DNA of 64,000 nucleotides from Methylomonas sp. UP202 (GCF_029910655.1 NZ_CP123897.1:2283547-2347546), one strand, 5' to 3'. Shown: positions 26,444 to 34,944, counted from the first letter of the stretch. Translations and numbers: made by a program. Notes: generated from the letters alone by a model not told the origin.

Positions 26444-26630
26444 AAAAACTCCTTTTGCGAAATTCGTGGTTATTTAGAGCCGGTCTTGGCCCTTGTGAAA
26501 TAAGACGAAACGCAAAATCGGAATTTTCAAATTATTTTTGCTCGATCGATTCGGCTGGGTTTGGGAGACGGCTCTAGCGGGATGTGTTTGGGTTGAGATG
26601 CGGATTACGCGGATGCGGCCGGGTCTACGC

Positions 26631-26850
26631 TTCGGCTCCGCTCAGCGAACGGTTCGGCTCCGCTCAGCGAACGGTTCGGCTCCGCTCAGCGAACGGTTCG
26701 GCTCCGCTCAGCGAACGGTTCGGCTCCGCTCAGCGAACGGTTCGGCTCCGCTCAGCGAACGGTTCGGCTCCGCTCACCGAACGGTTTGGCTCCGCTCACC
26801 GAACGGTTTGGCTCCGATCAATGAACTGTTTGGTTAGGCTCAGGGAACGG
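26631..26850. repeat. 22-bp tandem repeat array, about 10 copies
   Basis: A 22-bp unit starting ttcggctccgctcagcgaac is repeated head to tail with no spacers. Six copies (26,631-26,762) are identical, and four further copies diverge progressively towards 26,850. Because 22 is not a multiple of 3, every frame reads the same 22-residue peptide cycle without stops. It is non-coding by context. Confidence 0.9.
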
Positions 26851-27020
26851 TTCGACGTTTCGGTTCAACGCGGCGAGGAAGTTGGCGGTGACGGGACGTA
26901 TTCGATCGGATCAGACCGTGTACTCGCGCGCTGTTCGAGTTTGGATGAGTCGCAAGTTACTCGATCCAGGAGACGCACAGGCTGATTGATAGGGCCGCCG
27001 GCTCAACTGAGCCGCCGAGC

Positions 27021-27180
27021 GGGCTGAGAAGGCTTGCCGTTGGCTGAATGTAGTCACTGGGGGCTGAGAGGGCTTGCCGTTGGCCGAGCGTAGTCACTGC
27101 GGGCTGACAGGGGTTACCGGTGGCTGAGCGCCGTCGCCGCAGGCTGACAGAGGTTACCGGTGGCTGAGCGGAGTCGAAGC
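27021..27180. repeat. 40-bp imperfect tandem repeat array, 4 copies
   Basis: There are four consecutive 40-bp units at 27,021, 27,061, 27,101 and 27,141, each beginning ggctga and containing tggctgag(c)g. The last unit ends ggctgagcggagtcgaag, which is the reverse-complement relative of the 22-bp array core. Confidence 0.85.
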
Positions 27181-27243
27181 CCCGGTCCTTAGGCGCTGCT
27201 CGGCGAGAGAGAAAACCTCGTAACCGGCGTTTTGGCGGAAGAC

Positions 27244-28254
27244 TTATCCGCGCCGCAAGAATACCCAGCGTCCGGCAAGTTGGTAGGCGTGCAAGCCCAA
27301 GCTTTCCGTGATTAGAGCCAGTGCTTCGTCCGGACGGCCGGTGTCGAAAATGCCGCTCAGGCGAAGTTGTTCCAAATCCCGTTCGGCCAGAAAAATCCGG
27401 CCGCGCCGGTAGCGGTTGAGTTCGGCCACCACTTCCGAAAGCGGCCGGTTGAAATACTGTAGTTGTTGTCGGTGCCAGGCCGATGCGGTAGTGGTGTCGG
27501 CCTCGGCGTTAACCGGTTCCAAACCCTCTCCGAAGCCGACGGCGGTGCCTTCCGCCAACATCGGCAGGTGCGCGCCGTTTGCCAAGTCTATGCGCACCGC
27601 ATGTTCGTAAACCGTGACCTCGGTGCGGTCGTCTTGTTCGGCGACGTCAAAGGCGGTGCCCAGCGCGCGCACCGTGCCTTGCCCTGTATTTACCTCGAAC
27701 GGCCGGTCGGCGTTGGCGGCGACTCGGCACCAGATCTTGCCGCGGTGCAGCTCCAGTAGCCGGCGGGTGTCGCTGTAATGCACCGAAACGGCGGTATCGG
27801 TATCCAGCAACAGTTGCGAGCCGTCCGCTAACGCCACGGCCAACTGTTGGCCAGGCGCGGTGCGATGATCGGCCAGCCAGAGGCCAAACTGGTTGCTCGA
27901 CAAGACCGCCGCGACCAGAACGCCGGCCGCCAGCCCCAAGTGTTGAATTCCGAATCTCCGAGGCGAACGGTGGGCGTAGTTGGGCGAGGCTGTAGCCATC
28001 GGAGTGGCCACGCCCAGTTGGGCGATGTCCCGCCACAAGGCTTGCGCCCGCCGCCAAGCTTCGTGATGCGTGGGATCGGCGCGCAGCCAGTCTTGAAACG
28101 CGGCGCGGTGACCGGCGTTCGCCTCGCCGGAGCTGATCAAGGTCAACCAATACAAGGCTTGTTCGTCGGCCGGGCCGGCCGGCAGCTCCGGGAAACCGTT
28201 CGCACCGGTGAGGCGGGTATCCGTTGGATCGGTGTGTTCTGATTCGGCCGACAT
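27244..28254 (-). CDS. FecR-family anti-sigma/sensor protein
   Basis: A 336-aa inner-membrane regulator that relays the signal from a TonB-dependent receptor to an ECF sigma factor. The cytoplasmic N-terminus has the FecR signature ALYWLTLISSGEANAGHRAAFQDWL and HHEAWRRAQALWRDI (about 33-78), then a membrane helix near 104-122 (HLGLAAGVLVAAVLSS). The periplasmic FecR domain follows with LADGSQLLLDTDTAVSVHYS and VRALGTAFDVAEQDDRTEVTVYEHAV. A C-terminal STN-like domain (FNRPLSEVVAELNRY... LSGIFDTGRPDEALALI) comes last. It starts 6 nt after the sigma gene stop, so the two are co-transcribed. Confidence 0.94.
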   Translation of the reverse strand: MSAESEHTDPTDTRLTGANGFPELPAGPADEQALYWLTLISSGEANAGHRAAFQDWLRADPTHHEAWRRAQALWRDIAQLGVATPMATASPNYAHRSPRRFGIQHLGLAAGVLVAAVLSSNQFGLWLADHRTAPGQQLAVALADGSQLLLDTDTAVSVHYSDTRRLLELHRGKIWCRVAANADRPFEVNTGQGTVRALGTAFDVAEQDDRTEVTVYEHAVRIDLANGAHLPMLAEGTAVGFGEGLEPVNAEADTTTASAWHRQQLQYFNRPLSEVVAELNRYRRGRIFLAERDLEQLRLSGIFDTGRPDEALALITESLGLHAYQLAGRWVFLRRG

Positions 28255-28260
28255 CGTGGC

Positions 28261-28764
28261 TTAATCCGGCATGCGTTTCTGGCAGAACGATAGGGCTTCG
28301 TTCAGATATTTGAAGATGCTGTTATAGGCCAGTCCGGTGACTTGGCTGATTTCGGTGAACGATAAATGCTGAATGTGGCGCATCACGAAAATCTGGCGAT
28401 TTTTCTCTGGCATTTCGGCAATGATGCGTTCCAACATCGCCATGCGCTGGCGGGCGGCGATCGTGTCCTCCGGCGATGGCGCCGGATCGATCAATTCCGG
28501 CCACGCCTCGAACTCGATCCGCCGGTCGTCGGCGCGGCGTTGCTGGCGGATGTGGTCTATGGTTTGGTTGGCCGCCATTTTGTACAAAAACGCCCGTGGG
28601 TTTTGCACCTGATGACGCTCCAGGTAGTTGGAAAAGCGCATGAAGCAATCGTGCAAGATATCCAATGCCGTTTCCGGGCAATCGATCCGTTGCTTGATGA
28701 AACGCAGCAATTCGTCTCGGTGCAGGGCCAACAATTCGGCGGCGATCGGCTTGGACATGGGCAT
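28261..28764 (-). CDS. FecI-like ECF sigma factor
   Basis: A 167-aa extracytoplasmic-function sigma factor. Region 2 includes LDILHDCFMRFSNYLERHQVQNPRAFLYKMAANQTIDHIR. Region 4 includes MPEKNRQIFVMRHIQHLSFTEISQVTGLAYNSIFKYLNEAL, the helix-turn-helix for the -35 element. Length and sequence match the iron-starvation FecI group. It heads the sigma-FecR-receptor set and would drive transcription of the receptor gene after siderophore binding. I see no clear Fur box in the 100 bp upstream of the gene, where such sigma factors usually have one. Confidence 0.93.
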   Translation of the reverse strand: MPMSKPIAAELLALHRDELLRFIKQRIDCPETALDILHDCFMRFSNYLERHQVQNPRAFLYKMAANQTIDHIRQQRRADDRRIEFEAWPELIDPAPSPEDTIAARQRMAMLERIIAEMPEKNRQIFVMRHIQHLSFTEISQVTGLAYNSIFKYLNEALSFCQKRMPD

Positions 28765-28999
28765 CTTCCTGATTCGTGGTTTTTTAGCTTATCCCGTTTG
28801 TCGGGAAGCTTTCAAGTGGGTAGCGCTTTTCCCCAATTCCCTCAAACTCAACGTCGGGTTCAAAAGGGTGGCGGGAATTCAAGATGGTATAGGGTGAGAC
28901 TGAACGGCTATTGGCTATTAGCCGCGACAGAAGGCGTCTTGAGCGGAGGTATTTCTATCGCACGTCTATCGGGATCGAGCCCGCGTTGAGACAGGCCAG

Positions 29000-29030
29000 C
29001 GGCCCCTTCGGCCGAGCGCCGAAGGGGCCG
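29000..29030. other. Very stable GC hairpin downstream of unknown gene
   Basis: Perfect 13-bp arms (cggccccttcggc and its complement) around a 5-nt loop, 9 nt past the stop of the 151-aa gene. It lacks a T-run on the minus strand, so it may be a 3'-end stabiliser or a poor terminator. Confidence 0.6.
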
Positions 29031-29038
29031 CGCGGGAC

Positions 29039-29494
29039 TTAGGCGTAATACAGTTTGCGCAACTCCAACATCGACGGGGCGCTGAGTTCCTTGCCATCGC
29101 TGGCGCGGGTGACGCTGTACACGGTTTTCAGCAACGTGATTTCCTCGCCGGCGGCGGCGTATCCGACCACGTGGTGGGCGACGTCCAGATTCCGGCGTTG
29201 CAGGCCGCCGTTCAGACTGTTGAAGTCGGCAATCATGCCGGCGTGAGGCGGATTCATCACCGCACCCCACCAGGGCAACTGTCCGACGTCGTGCGCCCAG
29301 GTGTCGCCGATGGACTCCGGCGGCAGGCAGCGTTCGACCAGCAAGTCGCCGATCACCGCGTATTGTTTGCGACTGATTTTCGCGGGTTCTTCGCCCACGG
29401 TGTCGCGGCATTCCAGAACTTCGCCATTAACGAAGCTGTCGGTTGCCGGAATGGTTTTGTTCCATTGGCCGTCTAAATTTTTGTGTTCGAACAT
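29039..29494 (-). CDS. Conserved-looking protein of unknown function (151 aa)
   Basis: A 151-residue soluble protein with no signal peptide or membrane segment. The ATG at 29,494 has a strong AGAGAGG ribosome binding site. Notable features are a tryptophan-rich middle (TWAHDVGQLPWWGAVMNPPHAG), a DVAHHVVGYAAAGEEITLLKTVYSV stretch, and two cysteines. It is not part of an operon: the iron sigma gene lies upstream on the same strand with 270 bp between, and a stable hairpin follows. I do not recognise a family. The good ribosome binding site and ordinary composition favour a real gene. Confidence 0.6.
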   Translation of the reverse strand: MFEHKNLDGQWNKTIPATDSFVNGEVLECRDTVGEEPAKISRKQYAVIGDLLVERCLPPESIGDTWAHDVGQLPWWGAVMNPPHAGMIADFNSLNGGLQRRNLDVAHHVVGYAAAGEEITLLKTVYSVTRASDGKELSAPSMLELRKLYYA

Positions 29495-29827
29495 ATTGCC
29501 TCTCTCTAGGTTTAATGGAATGAAGAGCTGGCCCGGTTTGGGGGATTGCCCTTTGCCGGTAAGAAAACCGACAATTTGGCGGCGAGCCGGGTGTTAACAG
29601 ATCGAAATTAGCAAAATCGCGGCCAATTTTCGCGAGCGGCTGGATGGTTTTTTTTGGAATTTAAGTGCTTGAAATTAAAGTATTTACTTTCTAAATCCGC
29701 GTAAATATTGCGGTTTCTAGGCGGGATTTAGACGTTCCCGCTGCGATGTGGAGTAGCCGATGGCCGCGACAAATTGGCGGTTTTGCGACAAGCGGCGATC
29801 GCTTTATCGAACCCGAGCGCATCGAGG
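29495..29827. other. Intergenic region, nothing firm
   Basis: About 330 bp, partly AT-rich (29,640-29,720, with a run of eight T). No gene, clear terminator or repeat was recognised; it should hold the promoter of the 151-aa gene. Confidence 0.4.
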
Positions 29828-30688
29828 TCAGCGCAACAAATTGACTTGTACGTTGACCAACATCCGAGTCGAGATTTGTCTGGGGCCGATGAAACTGCCC
29901 GATACCGGCGGCACGGTTTCCGGATTGCGGGCCACGGCGACCGCGATATGGCGGTTTCCGGTCATTTGGCCGACGGTCGGGTCGAAGCCTTGCCAACCTA
30001 TCCCCGGAAAATAAACTTCGGCCCAGGCGTGGGTCGAGGCATTGCCGGCTTCTGTCGCCGGAGCGTGCAGATAGCCGCTGACGAAGCGGCTGGCCAGACC
30101 CAGCGAGCGGCAGGCTTCGATAAACAGCGTGGCGTAGTCGCGGCACGAGCCGCTGCCCAGATGCAGCGTGCGGAGCGGCGATTGCACGCCGGCTTCCTCA
30201 CGGATTCGGTATTGGAATTTGTCGTGTATGGCCCGGTTCAAGGTGGTTTGCAAGTTCAGCGCGTTCAGCGTCTGGACTTTCAGACCGATTTCGCGCAGCC
30301 AACATTGCAACGCGGGCTGGTCCTGCTGAAAAATCGGCCGCTGGTAGGCCGCCAAGTCCGCTAATTCGCCTGCCTCGTAGCCAAAAGGGCCGGCGAGAGG
30401 AAAGTCGTCGGCACCGATGTCGCGTACCGGATCTTCGTAGTGCTGGATGACGACGTCGCTGCCGATGCGCAGCCGGTTGGAGGTTTGCTGAAAACGCACC
30501 AAAGCCAGCGAGTTGTCGAACACGTCGCGGTACCACTGGATGGCGTAAGTGGGGCTGATGTCCAGCCGCGACGATTCGATGCGCACGTCGTGGCCTTCGC
30601 GTGGCCGCAGCAACAGCCGATGACAGTTTAGCGTGACCGGCTGCGAAAACAGATATTCGGTAACGTGCTGTATCCGTAGCCGTTGCAC
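29828..30688 (-). CDS. Transglutaminase-like protein (N-terminal Bact_transglu_N)
   Basis: A 286-aa protein with an N-terminal beta domain typical of bacterial transglutaminase-like proteins (LRIQHVTEYLFSQPVTLNCHRLLLRPREG). A papain-like transglutaminase core follows: catalytic Cys in GSGSCRDYATLFIEACRSLG, His in ASTHAWAEVYFPGIGW, and Asp in FDPTVGQMTG. Such proteins are thought to be proteases or amidases of unknown substrate rather than cross-linkers. It begins 4 nt after the upstream paralogue's stop codon. The pair probably works together; similar pairs occur near alpha-E and circularly permuted ATP-grasp genes, which are absent here. Confidence 0.9.
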   Translation of the reverse strand: MQRLRIQHVTEYLFSQPVTLNCHRLLLRPREGHDVRIESSRLDISPTYAIQWYRDVFDNSLALVRFQQTSNRLRIGSDVVIQHYEDPVRDIGADDFPLAGPFGYEAGELADLAAYQRPIFQQDQPALQCWLREIGLKVQTLNALNLQTTLNRAIHDKFQYRIREEAGVQSPLRTLHLGSGSCRDYATLFIEACRSLGLASRFVSGYLHAPATEAGNASTHAWAEVYFPGIGWQGFDPTVGQMTGNRHIAVAVARNPETVPPVSGSFIGPRQISTRMLVNVQVNLLR

Positions 30689-30692
30689 GCCG

Positions 30693-31490
30693 TCATTCCC
30701 GCGCGTTGGCTAAACGCTCGACGCCGACCGCCATCCGGGTTGGAAATAGCGGCGGGCCGAATTGAGTGAATACGGCCACGTCGGCGGCATCGTGACCGTA
30801 GGCAACGATCACGCGGCCGCCGCGCGGTTCCCGCTGGGTTGGATCGAAGGCATACCAACGGCCGCCCACATAGGCTTCGAACCAGGCGTGAAAATCCATC
30901 GGCCGCAAGCCGTACAGGTAACCGACCACCATCCGCGCCGGGATGCACAGAGCTCGACACAAGGCAATGCCCAGATGCGCTAAATCCCGGCAGACGCCTT
31001 CGCCGGCCAGATTGACTTCCACCGCCGAAAGTTGGGACAGGCCGGCCGCCGGGTTGAAGCGAATATTGGCGCGCAGCCAGCCATTGACGGCGTCCACTTG
31101 GTCGTAGCCCGGCGTGTAACCTCGGACGATCTCTTGCGCTAGGTCGATGAAGCGGTCCGATTCGCAATAGCGCGACGGCAGCAAATAGGTCAAGACCGTG
31201 TCGGGCAAGGTTTGTACTTCCTCGAACGGCGCGCCGGGCGCGACGTCGACTTGTTCGGAGGTGCGAATGTCGGCGTTGGTATGGATAGACAGAATCCCCG
31301 GCGGCGCGATCAAGCGCTGGCAAAGATTACCGTAACCGTCGGTGTATTCCAGAACCTGAACCGTCGGCTTGATCGTGTAGAACTCGCTGGAAATCCATTG
31401 ATTCGCGCCGCTACGTGGCCGCAACATTAGAATAAACGGCGTGGGAACGCCAACTTCAAAACAGATGTCGCAACTGGTTCGCAGCCACAT
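30693..31490 (-). CDS. Transglutaminase-like protein, second paralogue
   Basis: A 265-aa protein. The ATG at 31,490 ([13 protein letters not shown]) is preferred to the open upstream extension, which is compositionally unlike protein. The N-terminal beta domain differs from the downstream paralogue. The transglutaminase core is visible as [32 protein letters not shown] (Cys), [21 protein letters not shown] (His and Asp). It is the first gene of a two-gene operon with 4 nt separating the pair. Confidence 0.88.
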   Translation of the reverse strand: MWLRTSCDICFEVGVPTPFILMLRPRSGANQWISSEFYTIKPTVQVLEYTDGYGNLCQRLIAPPGILSIHTNADIRTSEQVDVAPGAPFEEVQTLPDTVLTYLLPSRYCESDRFIDLAQEIVRGYTPGYDQVDAVNGWLRANIRFNPAAGLSQLSAVEVNLAGEGVCRDLAHLGIALCRALCIPARMVVGYLYGLRPMDFHAWFEAYVGGRWYAFDPTQREPRGGRVIVAYGHDAADVAVFTQFGPPLFPTRMAVGVERLANARE

Positions 31491-31843
31491 GATTCTCGCC
31501 CCGTTGGAAATCAATTGAGTCCGCAGTTTACGTGAATGTGCCCGGCACGGATATAGAAACCGATCGGATGACGGTCGAGCGTGCTTAGGCCCCGCGGCAA
31601 GCTCCGCGTTTTCAGGTCGTGCGGATAGGGAATCGCCGCGCGTCGATTTTAACGGCGGCTGGCCGTACAATTTCGGTTTTTGGGCTGTTGGATAGCGATG
31701 ATCGAAACCCTTTTAATCGAGCGGCAAAGTGCTCAGCGGTACAGGCGCAGTCCGGCCGACTCATTTACCTCTAGAAGCAAATCGGCGAGATCGCCAGCGG
31801 CGCTCGAAGGGCAGTCGGTATCGCATCGACCCGGCGGGCGCCG
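31491..31843. other. Divergent intergenic region, nothing recognised
   Basis: About 350 bp between the divergent transglutaminase pair and the phosphopantetheinyl transferase. It should contain promoters for both. No inverted repeat or gene was recognised. Confidence 0.4.
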
Positions 31844-32542
31844 ATGAGCGGCGGCTTCGTTGACGTTTGGCAGGGTTGTTTGGATTTGCCCGAAGCGGTC
31901 ACGACTCGGTTGGCCGAGGTCTTAAGCGCGGACGAGCGCGCCAGAGCCGCCGCGTTCAAGTTTGCGCATTTGCGCGATCGCTACGTGGTCGGGCGCGGTT
32001 TGCTCCGGCAAACCCTGGCCAGCTATACCGGTAGCGATCCGGCCGGATTGCGCTTCCGGGTCGGCGAATTCGGCAAGCCGGCCTTGTCCGGCGGGCCGGG
32101 CTTCAATGTCTCGCATACCGCCGACGCCTTATTAATCGCGGTCGCCGACGCGGCCGATATCGGTATCGACATCGAGGCGGTCAAGCCAACCAGAGATTTG
32201 TCCGGCTTGGCGGAACGCTGTTTTTCGGTAGACGAGTATGCGGTTTGGCTGAGCTTGGCGGAATCCGAGCGCGTCGCGGCGTTTTACCGTTTATGGACCA
32301 AGAAAGAAGCCTTCGTCAAGGCAGTCGGTCGCGGAATCGCGCTGGGCGTGGAGCTCTGCGAGTTCGATGTAACGGCCGGCGGCGGGCTGCGCAAGGTGCC
32401 GGACGAATACGGACCGGTCGAAGCCTGGCGGGTCGAGGAGCTGGACGCCGGTGCTGATTTTAGCGCGGCGCTGGTCGGCCCGGCCCGGGCCTACCGCTTG
32501 CGACGACTGTTGCTGGCCGACGGGTATGGCGGCGGCATTTAA
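31844..32542 (+). CDS. 4'-phosphopantetheinyl transferase (Sfp type)
   Basis: A 232-aa enzyme that activates carrier proteins by adding the phosphopantetheine arm from CoA. It shows the Sfp-type motifs: GRGLLRQTLASYTG, FGKPAL then FNVSHTAD (about 76-93), the magnesium-binding GIDIE (107-111) and FYRLWTKKEAFVKAVGRGI (148-165, with the W-x-x-K-E-A motif). Length matches the long Sfp/Gsp class, which acts on nonribosomal peptide or polyketide carriers and sometimes fatty-acid ACP. No such synthase is in this window. It lies alone, upstream of the AT-rich DnaA-box region. Confidence 0.93.
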   Translation: MSGGFVDVWQGCLDLPEAVTTRLAEVLSADERARAAAFKFAHLRDRYVVGRGLLRQTLASYTGSDPAGLRFRVGEFGKPALSGGPGFNVSHTADALLIAVADAADIGIDIEAVKPTRDLSGLAERCFSVDEYAVWLSLAESERVAAFYRLWTKKEAFVKAVGRGIALGVELCEFDVTAGGGLRKVPDEYGPVEAWRVEELDAGADFSAALVGPARAYRLRRLLLADGYGGGI

Positions 32543-32568
32543 TGCGCAACATCGAACGGGGTGTTATA

Positions 32569-32587
32569 CACAAAACTTGTGGATAAC
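32569..32587 (+). repeat. DnaA-box direct repeat, copy 1
   Basis: The core cacaaaacttgtggataac is shared exactly with 32,817-32,835; similarity continues about 15 nt further (ctgt, aag, cgtt). It contains tgtggataa, the reverse complement of the DnaA consensus ttatccaca. Confidence 0.8.
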
Positions 32588-32816
32588 TCTGTAGGCAAGC
32601 CGTTAAGTGTGAGGCTAATTTTCTGAAAAATAAAAGAAATGATCAAATTGATCGAATATTGGTCAGCGCCGGGGCTTAAGGCGGAGGGTTTTTAATAAGT
32701 CGCTGAAATTTAAAGACTGAAATTGGCCTGTAACCTAGGCCGTATGGCAGATTCGAGTAAGGAGTCGCGATTTTTCCCAGCTTGTGCTCAACATCCTTGG
32801 ATAAGTGCGAGAAATT

Positions 32817-32835
32817 CACAAAACTTGTGGATAAC
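32817..32835 (+). repeat. DnaA-box direct repeat, copy 2
   Basis: Exact second copy of the 19-nt core at 32,569, 248 bp away in the same orientation, again with a perfect DnaA box. Confidence 0.8.
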
Positions 32836-33116
32836 GCTGTCGCTAAGTCGTTTATGACGGTGATAAGTCACTGATGCGTATGATTTTCCGTTAAATTGGT
32901 TATTTTTTAGACAACTGGTTCATCGGCGGCTATGGTTGTTGACGTGTTCACGGAGGGCTGTGGGGCGTATTCCGATCAATCGCGCCCCCTGTCCCGATAC
33001 AAATCCGGCCGGATTTTGTCGTTGCGTGCGGTGAGGTAAGGAAGCGCCCGGAACAATTGCACCGCGTCTCGAACGGTGTTAAGCGCCCAAGCATACCGCT
33101 GGTTTAATTCCGCTAG

Positions 33117-33300
33117 AGGCAATCCATGCCGCCAAAAAGCAATGGCTCGTCGATGCGGCTGTCGGGCCGAGAGGGGGGCAAAGTGTCTTTTAGCCTGGCG
33201 CTAGGATCGACACCATTGAGTTTGACGGTGCCGAGCAGGGTTTTAATGTCGGCGGCACGTTGGCCGGCATCGACGCAAAACGTCACGATATTCTCATCGC
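33117..33300 (-). pseudogene. IS66-family transposase C-terminal remnant
   Basis: Reading the minus strand from about 33,300 gives NIVTFCVDAGQRAADIK then TLLGTVKLNGVDPSARL, which matches the C-terminal end of IS66 transposases (SDAGGERAA..., TAKLNGVDP...). After a frameshift the segment DSRIDEPLLF resembles the final RIDELLPW motif. There is no start, no catalytic region and no terminal inverted repeats. The remnant has decayed beyond function. Confidence 0.65.
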
Positions 33301-33405
33301 AAGATGGCTATTGGATTCGATCGGGTCCTCGGCATGGACCTTAACCGGACGGCAGCGCAACATCTGTTTGCACACTTCGGAAGATGCCTGCGGATGAAAT
33401 CCGGA

Positions 33406-33440
33406 ACGCGGTTGGGATGAACGGCTTTTCCCAACCGCGT
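33406..33440. other. Inverted repeat near 3' end of phosphoesterase gene
   Basis: 11-bp arms (acgcggttggg and its complement) surround a 13-nt loop 50 nt past the phosphoesterase stop. It has no T-run on the minus strand; it may be a weak terminator. Confidence 0.45.
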
Positions 33441-33489
33441 TTGGTCTAGTGACGTCCGCCGTTCGACGGCCGTCGCCGGGCGGGGCCGG

Positions 33490-34620
33490 TTATTCGCAGC
33501 TCAGCGACGGATCGTTGCAATACGCCACGTTTTCCCATTGGAATGGCTGGGGCTTTCTCGGATCGATGGTCAGGCGCAACCACTCCGACGGCGCGGTAGT
33601 GGAGCCTTGCACGGTAATACGGGTCAAGTTGGGCACCGCTTGGGTGTGGTGAATCACGCCGGTGGCGCTGCTGGGGTCGGCCAGCGGCCGGTCGGAACCG
33701 TAGACGTGCGAATCGCCGTTCAATAACAATACCTGACCACGAAAATCATCCGTTAAGTCGGCCAGTTTTTGCACGATCGGCGTGTAGGCGGAGAGTTCGT
33801 TGGTCGTGGCGGTGATGGCGGCCGGGTCCCACATGTCGGCTTGAATTGCGATGACGACGGCGCGGGCATGGTCTTTTTTCGCTTTCTTGAAGGTCGCTTC
33901 CAGCCAGCGCAAGTCGGCGGCGGTGCGTTCGGCCACTTCCTGATCCTGAGCGGCTTGATTGGCGAAAGTGCCGGCCCACGGCAGAGTGTCGTTATTCGAG
34001 CCAGGTACGTTCAAGGTGGCGAACACGACTTTGCCTTGTTGCCACATCGCGTTTTCGACAAATTGCGCGTCGCTTGGAAAGCTTGGGTCGAAGGCGCGCG
34101 CCTGACTGACGACTTGGGCTTCTTTACCTAAGGTAACACCCGGTTTCGCAAAAAACAGTCCGCGCACGCTGGCCAGTTCTTTTAAAGGGTCGCCGCTTTT
34201 GAATTGCTTGGATTTTTGGCAATCGGTCCATTCGTTGTCGCCTGGCGTATAGACGACGGGCTTATCGAATTGCTGAAATTGGTAAAAAATCTTTTGGTTG
34301 TAGCCCGGATTGGACAGCGGAATCGGCGGCAGGATGTCGGCGCTGGTGCAAGGCATGCTGCCGGCGTGAATGTCGCCGACATGGATCAAGCGGCTAACCG
34401 CCGGGTCGGCGTTCACCGAGTCGATCAATAGATGCGCGTTGTCGAGCAGCAATTTGTTGTAGGGCCAATCGCCGATGACCGCGATCGTGACCGGGCGGTC
34501 GGCGTTTTCGTCGTCGCGACGGTCGCCGTCGGCATTCGCCGAGGCCGCGAACAGCAGGCCGGCGACGCAGAGCGCCGAAGCGGGTAACAGGAGTTTGACG
34601 TGCATGAACAGCGTTCTCAT
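33490..34620 (-). CDS. Secreted calcineurin-like metallophosphoesterase
   Basis: A 376-aa exported protein with a signal peptide (LLPASALCVAGLLFAASANA). Metallophosphoesterase motifs are visible: VIGDWPYN (metal Asp), LIHVGDIHAG (D-x-H), YTPGDNEW (G-D-N-E), VVIAIQADMWDP and LLLNGDSHVYG (terminal G-D-x-H). The fold is the calcineurin-type phosphatase superfamily and it probably acts in the periplasm or outside the cell; the substrate is unknown. The ATG is preceded by AAGGAAGG. It has four cysteines in two likely disulfides (PCTSAD/DCQKS and YCNDPSLSCE). Confidence 0.85.
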   Translation of the reverse strand: MRTLFMHVKLLLPASALCVAGLLFAASANADGDRRDDENADRPVTIAVIGDWPYNKLLLDNAHLLIDSVNADPAVSRLIHVGDIHAGSMPCTSADILPPIPLSNPGYNQKIFYQFQQFDKPVVYTPGDNEWTDCQKSKQFKSGDPLKELASVRGLFFAKPGVTLGKEAQVVSQARAFDPSFPSDAQFVENAMWQQGKVVFATLNVPGSNNDTLPWAGTFANQAAQDQEVAERTAADLRWLEATFKKAKKDHARAVVIAIQADMWDPAAITATTNELSAYTPIVQKLADLTDDFRGQVLLLNGDSHVYGSDRPLADPSSATGVIHHTQAVPNLTRITVQGSTTAPSEWLRLTIDPRKPQPFQWENVAYCNDPSLSCE

Positions 34621-34944
34621 CTGGGATATTCCTTCCTTAAAGTGTTATCGATGGGTAGACCGATGAGTAGGAGAACGGTTAACGCTGGTTGATGTCACGC
34701 CGGTGCCGTCGTCCGCCCTCGAATACGGTCTGTATCCGTCCGGGTAACGGATCTCGCCGATAGTAGGCGGGCAATATTGCAAGCAGATGACGGCGTAAGC
34801 GACGCCGAACGACGGACTAGAAAAACGGCTTGGAAGCCGCCGCTCGGCGTTTCGGTGAAAAAGCGATGTTGTGGGGCGGTAGCAAGCAGCCGTTTGGCGC
34901 TACCAGCGTTGCCGCGCGGTATCGCGGCAACCGAGGTGACGGAC
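34621..34944. other. Intergenic region with hairpin
   Basis: About 320 bp without a gene. A 9-bp perfect stem (gttgccgcg / cgcggcaac, 34,908-34,931) sits 14 nt past the stop of the minus-strand gene beside it and may end its transcript, though the T-run is missing. Confidence 0.45.

Larger units (their letters stand above)
26444..27243. other. Repeat-rich intergenic region between fecR and receptor
   Basis: About 800 bp with no credible gene. It holds a 22-bp tandem array (26,631-26,850) and a 40-bp tandem array (27,021-27,180) that share a core in opposite orientation. The receptor promoter should lie within the AT-rich 26,450-26,540. Open frames across the 22-bp array exist only because the unit lacks stop codons in all three frames. 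Confidence 0.6.
32543..33116. other. AT-rich non-coding region with duplicated DnaA boxes
   Basis: About 570 bp without a gene. It contains two copies of a sequence with an identical 19-nt core (32,569-32,587 and 32,817-32,835), each holding a perfect DnaA box, plus a near-match at about 32,797. The stretch between is AT-rich, with two nearby GATC sites (32,641-32,653). Its role is unknown. Confidence 0.55.

Noticed and set aside
26538-26985. Open frames encoding a RFGSAQRT repeat protein over the 22-bp array
   Set aside because: The frames are open in all three phases because a 22-bp unit without stops must be. No ribosome binding site and no protein-like composition outside the array.
26631-27180. 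CRISPR array
   Set aside because: The repeats are head to tail with no unique spacers and there are no cas genes.
28908-29411. 167-aa minus-strand frame overlapping the 151-aa gene
   Set aside because: Arg-rich shadow in another frame; the 151-aa frame has the ribosome binding site.
32543-32900. Chromosomal origin of replication
   Set aside because: DnaA boxes are present but too few, and the usual oriC neighbour genes are absent; kept only as a finding to check.
33126-33344. 72-aa plus-strand frame
   Set aside because: It lies antisense to the IS66 transposase remnant and has no features of its own.
33406-33440. Rho-independent terminator of the phosphoesterase gene
   Set aside because: The inverted repeat is good but lacks a T-run in the needed direction, so it is listed only as a hairpin.
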